DNA from: a virus
DNA length: 38,127 nucleotides
Strand: one strand, 5' to 3'
Virus record (IMG/VR): IMGVR_UViG_3300031692_000011
Span: 1-38,127 of that record
Positions 28,231 through 37,308 of this stretch are shown here, piece after piece. Numbering within the stretch: the stretch's first letter is position 1; each line of letters starts with the position of its first letter. A program made the position numbers and the translations under genes. A model generated the notes under the pieces. The model saw only the letters and a program-made list of their open reading frames with translations. It was not told where the DNA came from and made no database searches.

Positions 28231-30396
28231 ATGAGCTTACAAAGCTTATGGATATCAGATTATGCAACAGGATTAGAAAGCGATAAAGAACCTTGGAAAC
28301 TTTTAGACGATGCTTTTACGACATTAGAAAATTTTGATATTTATCGAGGACAAGTAATTAATCGAAAATGTCCTGCATTATTAGGACGGCTTATCTTATC
28401 GATTACAGGTGAATCTATTGGAACAAAAGCTGCTCATTATACGGGTAATTTTGCAAATACTCCTATAGTTCCAGGAAGTGTTGATTTTACTGAAGACGGT
28501 TTTCTTCAAGAAGTTACTGATGATAGTGAAGGTAATTTAATTGGAGATGTTGATCCGACAGGTACGAATACAATCAATTATGTAACAGGTGTATATGATG
28601 TTACATTTGCCGCTCCTACAGGTAATGTTGTTGTAGCGTATGACTATTATCCATTGAATCCTGTAATGGGAATACGAAATAGAGAAACAACTTCAAGAAA
28701 TCTCGAAGAAACAATTGTCTTTGACACAACGGATGCGTATGTGTTTAATCAAGTAACCCTGCAATTTGCGTCTATTAATACAGCAACGCAAACATGGACA
28801 GGAACAAACTTAGATTTTTTTACATCAGAAAATTATTGGATTAATACGGTTACCGGCGTTAAATATCTTTGGGCAACAAATGGCAAAATATATTCAACGG
28901 GTGGTGGTGATACAAGGGATGGAATTAAATATTATGATGGAACTACTTGGGCAACTCTTCATGCTATTATTTATAATGATGGTGCTGATCATTATCTTAA
29001 TGGCGCCAAGGTTATTATAGCTTTTAAAGGGCATTTTTTATGTATGAATACCTATGAAGATGCTATTCAATATCAAAATAAGTATAGATGGACAGCGCAA
29101 GGAAATCCGCTTGATGTAGATGCTTTTCGTCATGATATAATAGGGAAAGGAGGTTATTTATATTCAACAAGCAGTGAAGAAATTATAAATGCCTTTATTC
29201 TTAATGGACGTCTGATAGTACAGAAAGAACGATCGTTTGTTGAGCTTGCCTATACCGGAAATTCACAATTACCATTTATTGAAAGACAAATTACACAAGA
29301 ATTTGGATCGGAATCACAATTCAGCACACAGATTGTAAAAGATGTGGCTTTTTCTATCGCTCAAAAAGCTATTACCGGTTGTAATGGAAATAGTGTTGAA
29401 CGTATTGATGTTCGTAATCCTGATTTAGTTTTTTCTATAAACAATTTATTGGACAGTGAAAAACGTGTTCATTCAGTACGGGATTATTTGAGAGAATTTA
29501 TTTATTGGACATTACCGTTAAATAATGCTACGTATCCAAATAATCTTTTAGTTTTTAACTATTTAAATGGTGCATTTTCTTTACATGAGGATCATTATAC
29601 TGCACTGGGAACGTTCCAAAAAACAATTAGTTATAAATGGTCAACAATAGGTAAGAAATGGTCAGAATGTGGGTTTAAATGGTCTGACGCTATAACTAAA
29701 GCAGAGACTCCTGTTATTATTGGAGGAAATCAACGTGGATTTATTCATATATTAGATATTACTACTCTTGACGATCCATCACTTGATGTTTCTGGTGTAA
29801 CGGTAGCTACAAATGATTTAACATGTACAGCGCATAATCTTTCATTAAACGAAGATTATTTTATTGTTCTTACGAACTTGTTAGGTATTACTGGATATTC
29901 TGAAAATAAAATTTATAAAGTATCTCCTACAGATGCTAATACATTGCATGTTAATACAGATGAGACGTGGACGGGAACATATATAGGTGGTGGCAGCATA
30001 GCTATTTTAAAACCATTTAGATTTATGACTAAAAAATTCAATCCATTTATTGAAAAAGATAGAAATATGCTGTTAGCGTATTTAGATCTATATATAGATA
30101 CGACTAATAACGGTAAAATTTCGGTAAATGTTTATGGATCGGAAAATACCGTTGAATCGGTTGCCCTAGTAGAAGATTTAAGTACGGCTATTGCTAATTA
30201 TGACAATGATAATGCAACAAAATTATGGAGACGAATACAAGTACATTCACAAGCAGTTAATATTCAGATTGAAGTTGGATTAACAGAAGATTTGTTATTG
30301 TCTGATAATGGATTAGATGTATATAAAGCAGGCTTAAATATAAATGCTATGCGATTATGGGTACGTCCGTGTGGTATGAATAGAGGGCTGTTATGA
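28231..30396 (+). CDS. Large tail hub / stabilisation protein
   Basis: A 721-residue virion protein. N-terminal segment LWISDYATGLESDKEPWKLL then FDIYRGQVINRK; the middle has EEIINAFILNGRLIVQKERS and RQITQEFGSESQFSTQIVKD, the pattern of podovirus tail-tube-B/stabilisation proteins. Three short GKKWSECGFKWSDA-type repeats lie near residue 470. An inserted loop (about 515-590: TVATNDLTCTAHNLSLNEDY) resembles an Ig-like/tail-decoration domain. The C-terminus has YLDLYIDTTNNGKISVNVYG. Confidence 0.75.
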   Translation: MSLQSLWISDYATGLESDKEPWKLLDDAFTTLENFDIYRGQVINRKCPALLGRLILSITGESIGTKAAHYTGNFANTPIVPGSVDFTEDGFLQEVTDDSEGNLIGDVDPTGTNTINYVTGVYDVTFAAPTGNVVVAYDYYPLNPVMGIRNRETTSRNLEETIVFDTTDAYVFNQVTLQFASINTATQTWTGTNLDFFTSENYWINTVTGVKYLWATNGKIYSTGGGDTRDGIKYYDGTTWATLHAIIYNDGADHYLNGAKVIIAFKGHFLCMNTYEDAIQYQNKYRWTAQGNPLDVDAFRHDIIGKGGYLYSTSSEEIINAFILNGRLIVQKERSFVELAYTGNSQLPFIERQITQEFGSESQFSTQIVKDVAFSIAQKAITGCNGNSVERIDVRNPDLVFSINNLLDSEKRVHSVRDYLREFIYWTLPLNNATYPNNLLVFNYLNGAFSLHEDHYTALGTFQKTISYKWSTIGKKWSECGFKWSDAITKAETPVIIGGNQRGFIHILDITTLDDPSLDVSGVTVATNDLTCTAHNLSLNEDYFIVLTNLLGITGYSENKIYKVSPTDANTLHVNTDETWTGTYIGGGSIAILKPFRFMTKKFNPFIEKDRNMLLAYLDLYIDTTNNGKISVNVYGSENTVESVALVEDLSTAIANYDNDNATKLWRRIQVHSQAVNIQIEVGLTEDLLLSDNGLDVYKAGLNINAMRLWVRPCGMNRGLL

Positions 30397-30854
30397 GCGT
30401 AAATTATCAGAATGAATTATTACCTGTAAACGAAAAATTTGAACAATTAGATTATGCTGATTACATCAAAGATTTTGAAGAAAAATATAATGACATGCTA
30501 TCTGCACTTAACCATAAAGATTATGGATTATATACGACCGACTTCACTCTGTGTGGACAGACACGATTTGATAGAACGAATTTGCAAAATGTAAAAGATG
30601 TAATCCGTAAAGTAATTGATTTTGGAGCATTGCCTAATAATGCTCTTAAACAAGTAGCACATGGGATTACCGTAGATGCTAATACAGAATTTACACGTAT
30701 TTATGCTGTAGCCAATGATCCTGGGACAAGTGCTATACAAATAGCTCATCCTATGATATTGGAAGTTGATGCGACTAACATAAACATAACTACTGTTGAC
30801 GATAAAACAGCATATACAGTATGTACAGTAACAGTAGAATATATAGGGGGATAA
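30393..30854 (+). CDS. Small tail protein, unknown
   Basis: A 153-residue protein overlapping the preceding gene as ATGA. Short helical N-terminus (PVNEKFEQLDYADYIKDFEE), then a beta-rich domain FGALPNNALKQVAHGITVDA, IQIAHPMILEVDATNINITT and a final VTVEYIG. Resembles receptor- or baseplate-type small beta proteins in layout, but no family is recognised. Confidence 0.65.
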   Translation: MSVNYQNELLPVNEKFEQLDYADYIKDFEEKYNDMLSALNHKDYGLYTTDFTLCGQTRFDRTNLQNVKDVIRKVIDFGALPNNALKQVAHGITVDANTEFTRIYAVANDPGTSAIQIAHPMILEVDATNINITTVDDKTAYTVCTVTVEYIGG

Positions 30855-30855
30855 A

Positions 30856-31341
30856 ATGGCAGGCATACAAGATGTTTTGTTTGGTAGCCAAGGTCAATAT
30901 GGCTCACAACCGCTTATGACAGACGAACAAAGGAATGTTTTAAATCAACTTCTTGGTGGTGTAGGAGGAAATTTTCAACAAGCATTTGGTGCAATAGGAC
31001 AACAAATAAGTGGACAGAATCCGGCAATGGAAAATGAACTTATACGAAAATATCAACAACAGTTTATTCCGCAACTCTCTGAGCAATTCGGTGGTGCTGG
31101 AGCATTAGGATCGTCCGGATTTTCACAAATGGCATCACAAGGTGCGCAAGATTTAATGTCGACATTAGGAGCGCAACGTGCACAAATACAGCAACAGGGA
31201 TTACAGAATCTGCAAAGTCTTATAGGTCAAGGATTAGGAACACAAGCTAACTTTCCTACATATCAACAACCTGGTAAAGGAGCATTAGATTATTTATCAC
31301 AAATTATTGGTATGTTTGCTCCAACACCTAAAACGGTTTAG
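30856..31341 (+). CDS. Internal virion (ejection) protein, small
   Basis: A 161-residue Gln/Gly-rich protein (MAGIQDVLFGSQGQYGSQPL, then RKYQQQFIPQLSEQFGGAGA and SSGFSQMASQGAQDLM). The pattern VxP-x-[LE]-x2-FG-x-GA-x-SSxF-x2-x-x2-G is common in podovirus ejection proteins. Predicted to lie within the head and pass with the DNA. Confidence 0.65.
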   Translation: MAGIQDVLFGSQGQYGSQPLMTDEQRNVLNQLLGGVGGNFQQAFGAIGQQISGQNPAMENELIRKYQQQFIPQLSEQFGGAGALGSSGFSQMASQGAQDLMSTLGAQRAQIQQQGLQNLQSLIGQGLGTQANFPTYQQPGKGALDYLSQIIGMFAPTPKTV

Positions 31342-31349
31342 AGGTAATT

Positions 31350-32486
31350 ATGAGTATGTTTATTGAACCCCAAAAAGCTAATCCGCTTGATTACTTTTTA
31401 CAAGCATATGCCCCACGTATGCAGCAAAAGCAGAATATGTTGCAGCAGTTGGTTTTGCTTCAAGAAAAACAGAAATTAGAATCGCAAGGAGTGCAGGATA
31501 TATTAAATAAATTCACACAGCCTCAAGCAACTGGAGGTGGATTAGGAGCAATTCCTGGAGCTACACCACCACAAGCAGGAGGTAATGGCTTAGAAGGAAT
31601 GACACAACCACCAACACAAGCTACAGATCTCGCACCTCAAGCAATTATGGCTTTAGAAGCAAGTGCAAATCCGACAGCTCAAAGGCTAGGTAAGTCATTA
31701 AGGACGCAACAAGAGTTTCAATCTAAAGAAGCATATCAGCAACAGAAGTTGCAACAACAAGCTGAATTACAACGACAACAACATGCATTTAAACAAAATG
31801 AACCTTATTTTGCAGATATTGAAAAGAAAAGAACAGGATTAGATACCAAAGAATTAGCTATAATGCAAATTCAAGATGCATTGTCTCAAGGTGATACAAC
31901 TACTATTAAAAATTTCTTAGCTGCTAGAATGCCAAATGAAGAGCAAGCAGCATTTATTAGAGCAGCTAGTGCACAACAATTAAAAGATGCTACCAAAACA
32001 TTTTTCTTGGAAGATTTAAAAGAAATACCTAAAGGTGGAAGATTAAATGTTGTATTAGAACAAAATATTTTAGGAGCTCTTCAATCTCCAGGTAAAACTT
32101 TAGCTAATAATCAAAAAATTACTGAATATCAAATTTATAAAAATGATGTAACAAAAAGAGAATTAGAAGCGTATGATTATTTATATAATAAATATTTAGA
32201 AGCTAATAAAGAACCACCAGCTAATTTCAAAGGTCAAGTAGATAAAATGATAGAACCTTATTTAAAAGAAAGAAAAAAAGAATTAGCACAATCTATTATG
32301 GATATTGATAAAGGTAAATTAAAATCACCTCAAATATTGAATATGCCGATTGCTAAAGAAAAAATTAAAGACATTCCTCCTCAACCTGGTTTTACATGGC
32401 TCATGGATCCAAAAGGAAATCCAGCACTAATTCCAAATAATAAGATTCCTGACGCTATACAAGCAGGAGGAATGTTAATAAAATGA
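31350..32486 (+). CDS. Internal virion (ejection) protein, middle
   Basis: A 378-residue Gln-rich, mostly helical protein: NPLDYFLQAYAPRMQQKQNM, a Gly/Pro/Gln linker (about 55-95), long coiled coils (QQQKLQQQAELQRQQHAF) and a closing PPQPGFTWLMDPKGNPALIP. Low-complexity composition and position fit ejection proteins. It ends ATGA with the next gene. Confidence 0.65.
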   Translation: MSMFIEPQKANPLDYFLQAYAPRMQQKQNMLQQLVLLQEKQKLESQGVQDILNKFTQPQATGGGLGAIPGATPPQAGGNGLEGMTQPPTQATDLAPQAIMALEASANPTAQRLGKSLRTQQEFQSKEAYQQQKLQQQAELQRQQHAFKQNEPYFADIEKKRTGLDTKELAIMQIQDALSQGDTTTIKNFLAARMPNEEQAAFIRAASAQQLKDATKTFFLEDLKEIPKGGRLNVVLEQNILGALQSPGKTLANNQKITEYQIYKNDVTKRELEAYDYLYNKYLEANKEPPANFKGQVDKMIEPYLKERKKELAQSIMDIDKGKLKSPQILNMPIAKEKIKDIPPQPGFTWLMDPKGNPALIPNNKIPDAIQAGGMLIK

Positions 32487-34204
32487 GTACTGAGTTTGAT
32501 TGGAGCCAATATAAAACACTTCCTTCTACTCCTACTACAAATCACCCTACTACATTTGATTGGAACCAATATGAAAATATAGAAATGCCTAAGCTTCCAA
32601 TTCAACAAACATTAGGAGAACAAGCATTAGAAATAGGAACTGAATCAGCTAAAGGATTAGCAAGAACTGGATTGAGAGGAGGAGCTGCATTGGTTGCTGC
32701 TCCATCTAAAGCTATTGGAGGTTTATTACAACTATTATCTCAGATTGGAACTGAAGGAAAGCGTGGCGAAATTAAAGGAATGGGAACAAGAATGATTAGA
32801 GCTGCGGGTAACTATTTCCAAAAAGCTGGAAAAGAAGGACAAGAACAATTAAAACAGGGAATTGAAAAATTACTTGGACAATCATATGGAAGTGCCGAAG
32901 AAGCATTAGCTCAAGGTGTAGAACGTATAGCGACTATCTATGGAAGTGGGCCATTTAAAGGAATGGTATTACCTTCAGTAGTAGGAGGTGCAGCTGGTCA
33001 AACAGCAAAAGAACTTGGATTGCCCGAATGGGCTCAACAAATTGCAGAATTTAGCGGTGTATTAGGGCCAGATTTAGTCAAAGGATTAATTAGTCTTGCT
33101 AAACAACCTCGATATGCAGAATCAGGACTTCAATTACCTTCAATAGCAGAAAAAACTGGAGAGAAACTGAGAGGATTAAAAGCTAAAGTCTTTGGAGGCA
33201 GAAAAGAACAAGTATATAGAAATGTATCTGATCAAGCTGAAAAATTGATAACTAAGATAAAACAAGAAAATCTTCCCCTTACTAAAGAAATAGAAGAAGG
33301 TATAGATGTATCTGCTAGAACTCAGAAAAATTTAGAAAATGTTCAAACTCTAGCTAATAAAATGACAAATAAAATAGAATCGAAACCTATATCTGATTAC
33401 TTAAATGAAATAGAAAATAAGATTCAATTTGGAGGAGTTCCTACAAATGAACAAGAAGAGATATTAAAATTAATAAGTAAATATAGAAATAGATTTGGTG
33501 AATTAGAAGGTGCTACTAGATTTTATACTCCATCGCAATATGTAAAACAATTCAGAAATATAAATAAAGATTTAACAAATTTATATCAGACTAAATTTGT
33601 TCATGGCGAACGATTAGATACAATGAGATTCTATGAAGGATTAAAAGATAATATTACTAAGACTTTAGAACAAGGAACTCCAGAAGCGTTTACCAATCTA
33701 TTCAAGGAAACAAATAAAGAATTTTCACAATTAAGCAGAATAGAAAGATTTAATCAAATAATGGAAAATGTAACGAGTGAAAAAGGTGTAATTGAAGCTA
33801 CAAAACTTAGAAATTATGTAAATAATCCTAAAAAAGCAAATATACTTAGAAAACAAATTGGTAAAGAAGGATTCGATAAATTACGATTAATTTCAAATGA
33901 TCTTAGTAAAGTTCAAAATAAACTTAAACTTGTTGAAGAATTAGATTTAGGATCAGCTCTTAAATCAGGACTAGCACTTAAAGTTTTAACAAGTCTAAAA
34001 ATTCCAGTACTAGGTGGTGTGCACCTTACGCAAAAAGGAACACAAATAGCACGAGGTTATATGTTAACTTCACCCCAAGGAACAAGAGATGTTTTGAATT
34101 TTTTAAGAGCTATACAATCAGGAAACAAAAAAGCTATTAGATCTTATGCATTAAGATTAGATGAAAATGCCCAAAAATATGAAGATTCTAAGAATCCCAA
34201 ATAG
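32483..34204 (+). CDS. Internal virion (ejection) protein, large
   Basis: A 573-residue protein with two copies of an FDW-[SN]-QY motif near the start (residues 5-10 and 25-30), a Gly/Ala-rich hydrophobic region (about 52-80; GLARTGLRGGAALVAAPSKA) that could insert in a membrane, then long charged helices (about 215-480). The arrangement fits a DNA-ejection protein that reaches the inner membrane. No muramidase motif seen. Confidence 0.65.
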   Translation: MSTEFDWSQYKTLPSTPTTNHPTTFDWNQYENIEMPKLPIQQTLGEQALEIGTESAKGLARTGLRGGAALVAAPSKAIGGLLQLLSQIGTEGKRGEIKGMGTRMIRAAGNYFQKAGKEGQEQLKQGIEKLLGQSYGSAEEALAQGVERIATIYGSGPFKGMVLPSVVGGAAGQTAKELGLPEWAQQIAEFSGVLGPDLVKGLISLAKQPRYAESGLQLPSIAEKTGEKLRGLKAKVFGGRKEQVYRNVSDQAEKLITKIKQENLPLTKEIEEGIDVSARTQKNLENVQTLANKMTNKIESKPISDYLNEIENKIQFGGVPTNEQEEILKLISKYRNRFGELEGATRFYTPSQYVKQFRNINKDLTNLYQTKFVHGERLDTMRFYEGLKDNITKTLEQGTPEAFTNLFKETNKEFSQLSRIERFNQIMENVTSEKGVIEATKLRNYVNNPKKANILRKQIGKEGFDKLRLISNDLSKVQNKLKLVEELDLGSALKSGLALKVLTSLKIPVLGGVHLTQKGTQIARGYMLTSPQGTRDVLNFLRAIQSGNKKAIRSYALRLDENAQKYEDSKNPK

Positions 34205-34632
34205 GGTATAAAGCTAATAAACACCAGAGAGAGCCCCAAAAACCTGTAAACATGGAAACTATCGCTACGACTAGTGTTAAAACGCACCTAATAAAAAACC
34301 CCATCTCACCCTCTTGTGAAAAGTTTTCATCATCTTAACATTCTCTTTAATTTCACATAAGTCCGAAAGATTATTTTAATTTACCCCCCTAACAAAAAAA
34401 AGTTAGCCCCCCCTAAATAGCAACTAATTTTGATGGGTTTCCATTGACAATTACCCCCTCATCAATAATTAATTTTTTAAATAGGGGGTAATATTTCCTT
34501 GCACCTAATCCAATGTTAAATTAAAAATTTAATTGTACATCGTAATGTATAACTATTCGGAAAATCCTAATAGTTTAAACGACCTATGAGTGAGGGGAAT
34601 AAACTCACTAAATTTATATTAAGGAGAAACAT
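34205..34632 (+). promoter_or_regulatory. 428-bp non-coding region rich in inverted repeats
   Basis: No convincing gene. Elements seen: C runs of six and seven around CTAAC-A8-GTTAG (34384-34413); ATTACCCCC/GGGGGTAAT (34450-34458 with 34484-34492); TTAAATT/AATTTAA (34516-34532); AACTATT/AATAGTT (34551-34575); AGTGAG/CTCACT (34589-34609). A perfect TTGACA (34444-34449) lacks a good -10; TTGCAC-N17-TAAAAA (34499-34527) is a second weak candidate. Long C/G runs stand out in this AT-rich genome. It may hold a promoter and structured leader for the fibre gene, or a packaging or replication site. Confidence 0.55.
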
Positions 34633-36906
34633 ATGGTTCAACGTAAAGCGCCTTTAACGAGTCTTATAGGCAGAAGACAAGGCATGTATTATGTAAAAAA
34701 ACAAAGAGCGCCACTATCAACAGATATTGGAGAAAAACTTGGCTGTGTATGGTTAGACATGGTTGGTAAAGCATCTTATATTTTAGAATCTAATTTTAAT
34801 GGTTCAGCACAATGGGAACAAATTGGCGGAGGTCTATACTTTCAAGAAGCCGTTCGTTCGAGTTCTACGGCAGAAGCAGTAGCTACGCAAACAGAAGGAT
34901 ATAGATATATTGCCCCAGCAGCTGGTGCAACATGGACAGCAACATATATCTATGAATGGCATGCAGGAGCATGGGTAGAAACAGCATCCGCAGAAGGTAT
35001 GGCTGTTTATGTAGATGATGACAATGAAGTGCAATTATTTGATGGAACAAACTGGAACAATCTTGTTTCTCCGGTAACCACACTAGCCGGATTATCTGAT
35101 ACTACTATTGCAGCTCCCACAGATGGAGCGGTCTTAATTTATGATACAGGAACGGCTAAGTGGTATAACAAAGCTGTAAGCGGTATTATGACTATCACAG
35201 ATGGTGGTGTAACTGCGTTTACAGGAACTCCCGTTGTAAATGCGGTAGTAGATGCGGCCGCAGCAATCGCTTACTCTAAATTAGCAGCATTAACATCTGC
35301 TAATATTTTAGTAGGTTCAGCCGGAAACGTAGCAACGGTAACGCCTGTAACAGGAGACGTAGCTATTTCCAATACTGGCCTTACAACTGTTGGAGATTTA
35401 ACCATAGCTGGAGAAGCTCAAGGGGATATCTTATATAATGATGGTTCAGGTTGGGAATCGCTAGCAGCAGGAGCAGCAGGTCTTTCGCTTCTAACAGCAG
35501 GAGCAGGTGCTAACCCATACTGGGGTGCTCCAGCGGTGGCAGCAGCTTCAGGAATAGCCAATGGTTGTACTTTAAATGATGCAGGGGCAAATGATGCAAT
35601 TTTAGCATTTACTACTCAGACAGTAGGAGCTCCGACTTTAACAGTACCAGATTTTGCTTCGGTTTCTGATACATTTGTATTTGTTACATTAGCACAAACA
35701 CTTGCTAATAAAACATTGACATCTCCGGTAGTGAATACTCCAGATATCAATGGCGGTACAGCTGACTCATTGACTAATTTCTCAATTAGATCATCTGGTG
35801 CAGCCTTTGATCTTGAGCAAGATACTGCAGAAGTTCTAACAGGAAATAAGATTATATCTTGGAATGTAGGAGATACTAATAGAAGTATTACGCTTGGAGG
35901 TAACATTGCATTAGGTGGTACATTAACTACTGCGGGTGCAATTACTCATGCAGGCGCATTTAGTATTGGCATTACCTCTCAAAATAATGGTACATTTGCT
36001 TTTGCAGATGCTGGTGCTTATGCGTTAACTTTTCCAACAGGAACAGTAACCTTAGTTAGTCAATCAACAGCAGAAACTTTAACCAACAAAACTATCACAG
36101 CTCTTAAAATTGCAACTACTGATGGTATTTTTGATGCAGGCGGCGATGAATATGTAATCTTTACAGAAAGTGCTACTCCAGTAAACTATATTGGAATTCA
36201 TAGTGCTGATACTACTGCTGCACCTGTTTTATGTGCAGAAGGGAGTGATGCGAATATTCCGTTAGCTCTTTATGGTAAAGGTACGGGCAAAGTAACTATT
36301 GAAGATGCGGCAACACCAACAAAAATGTTAAATTTTGAGTTGGTAGGTGCAACAGCTACTAAAACAATGACTATAACTTCTAGTCATACTGATGATAGAG
36401 CTTTAACATTACCCGATGCTACAGATACACTTGTAGGCAAAGCTACTACTGATACTTTAACTAATAAATCTTATGACTGTAATGGAACAGGTAACGTATT
36501 TACTAATGCTAATATGGCTGAAATGGAAAATGAAACTATTCCAGCAGCAGATGGAAACAATGTTACAATTGTAGATGGCTTGATTATTGCTAGAGTAACA
36601 AACAATGCTACTAACTTTAATATTTACAATGCCAATGCACCTTACGCATTTATTGTATGTGATGCTTGGAGTGTTGCTACAAGTGCAGATGGTGGTACAT
36701 GGAAGTTAAATAATGGAGCAGCAGGTGCCGGAACCGATATTACAAACGTAGTAACGGTTGCAGCTTCTGATAAAGACATTGATAGAATTACATCTATTGA
36801 TGATGCAGCTTATGCTATTGGTGCAGCAGGTTCATTATCTGTTGTATTAGATGGTGGTGGTGCATTAGATTGTTTGATCTTTATCAAAATAGCCAGATTA
36901 GCATAA
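34633..36906 (+). CDS. Large repeat-containing tail fibre
   Basis: A 757-residue Ala/Thr/Gly-rich protein, AAGGAGAAAC before the ATG. The N-terminus (about 1-70: LTSLIGRRQGMYYVKKQRAP) probably attaches to the virion. A later block repeats a short element with the core T-x-T-L-x-NKT (TLANKTLTSPVV; TAETLTNKTITA; TTDTLTNKSYDC), as in beta-structured phage fibres. The C-terminal ~110 residues form a beta domain ending in ALDCLIFIKIARLA. Product of the only gene between the hairpin-rich region and the terminator at 36927. Confidence 0.75.
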   Translation: MVQRKAPLTSLIGRRQGMYYVKKQRAPLSTDIGEKLGCVWLDMVGKASYILESNFNGSAQWEQIGGGLYFQEAVRSSSTAEAVATQTEGYRYIAPAAGATWTATYIYEWHAGAWVETASAEGMAVYVDDDNEVQLFDGTNWNNLVSPVTTLAGLSDTTIAAPTDGAVLIYDTGTAKWYNKAVSGIMTITDGGVTAFTGTPVVNAVVDAAAAIAYSKLAALTSANILVGSAGNVATVTPVTGDVAISNTGLTTVGDLTIAGEAQGDILYNDGSGWESLAAGAAGLSLLTAGAGANPYWGAPAVAAASGIANGCTLNDAGANDAILAFTTQTVGAPTLTVPDFASVSDTFVFVTLAQTLANKTLTSPVVNTPDINGGTADSLTNFSIRSSGAAFDLEQDTAEVLTGNKIISWNVGDTNRSITLGGNIALGGTLTTAGAITHAGAFSIGITSQNNGTFAFADAGAYALTFPTGTVTLVSQSTAETLTNKTITALKIATTDGIFDAGGDEYVIFTESATPVNYIGIHSADTTAAPVLCAEGSDANIPLALYGKGTGKVTIEDAATPTKMLNFELVGATATKTMTITSSHTDDRALTLPDATDTLVGKATTDTLTNKSYDCNGTGNVFTNANMAEMENETIPAADGNNVTIVDGLIIARVTNNATNFNIYNANAPYAFIVCDAWSVATSADGGTWKLNNGAAGAGTDITNVVTVAASDKDIDRITSIDDAAYAIGAAGSLSVVLDGGGALDCLIFIKIARLA

Positions 36907-36920
36907 TTTAATTATGCAAT

Positions 36921-36955
36921 AAAAAGCCCCGCCTTTTTAGGGCGGGGATCTTTCT
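36921..36955. terminator. Bidirectional terminator
   Basis: A 7-bp GC stem CCCCGCC/GGCGGGG (36927-36933 with 36941-36947) with loop TTTTTAG. On the minus strand it is followed by CTTTTTATT, on the plus strand by ATCTTTCTTT. It closes both the rightward fibre gene and the leftward recombination operon; the leftward direction has the better T run. Confidence 0.8.
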
Positions 36956-37029
36956 TTATAAAAACAAAAGGTAGTTAACCGTTGCATGGTATTTCTCCAA
37001 TGTTTCAGTTAAGATGAACTAATTCTTTT

Positions 37030-37296
37030 TTACGATTTATCTTCTTTTTGTTCAACTTTTTTTTCTTCTTTTTTAGCAGTCTCGGTAGGTTGAGTGCTAA
37101 CTTCTTCTTTAACTTCTTTATTTTTAACTTCTTCTAATGCGATTGCTTTAATAAGTTCTTCTTCTATTCCACGAAGAGCACTTAATGCCTCGGGAAGAGT
37201 ACATTCATGTGATGCTGAAAATGAATATAATTTTCCATCGTCTGTTAAAAATTGATGATGTACTTTTAATATGGATTGTATTTTTGAAAATTTCAT
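37030..37296 (-). CDS. Small protein of the recombination operon
   Basis: An 88-residue protein following the exonuclease gene, with AAGGAGACAAAT before the ATG. Residues 1-50 look folded (SKIQSILKVHHQFLTDDGKL, then CTLPEALSALRGIEEEL); the remainder is a disordered Lys/Glu tail. No family recognised. Being last in the Bet-exonuclease operon it may be an accessory recombination or host-nuclease-modulating protein, but this is only from context. Confidence 0.65.
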   Translation of the reverse strand: MKFSKIQSILKVHHQFLTDDGKLYSFSASHECTLPEALSALRGIEEELIKAIALEEVKNKEVKEEVSTQPTETAKKEEKKVEQKEDKS

Positions 37297-37308
37297 TTAT
37301 TTGTCTCC

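Noticed and set aside
34252-34338. 28-codon ORF in the non-coding region
   Set aside because: No Shine-Dalgarno, composition like its surroundings and no recognisable motif.
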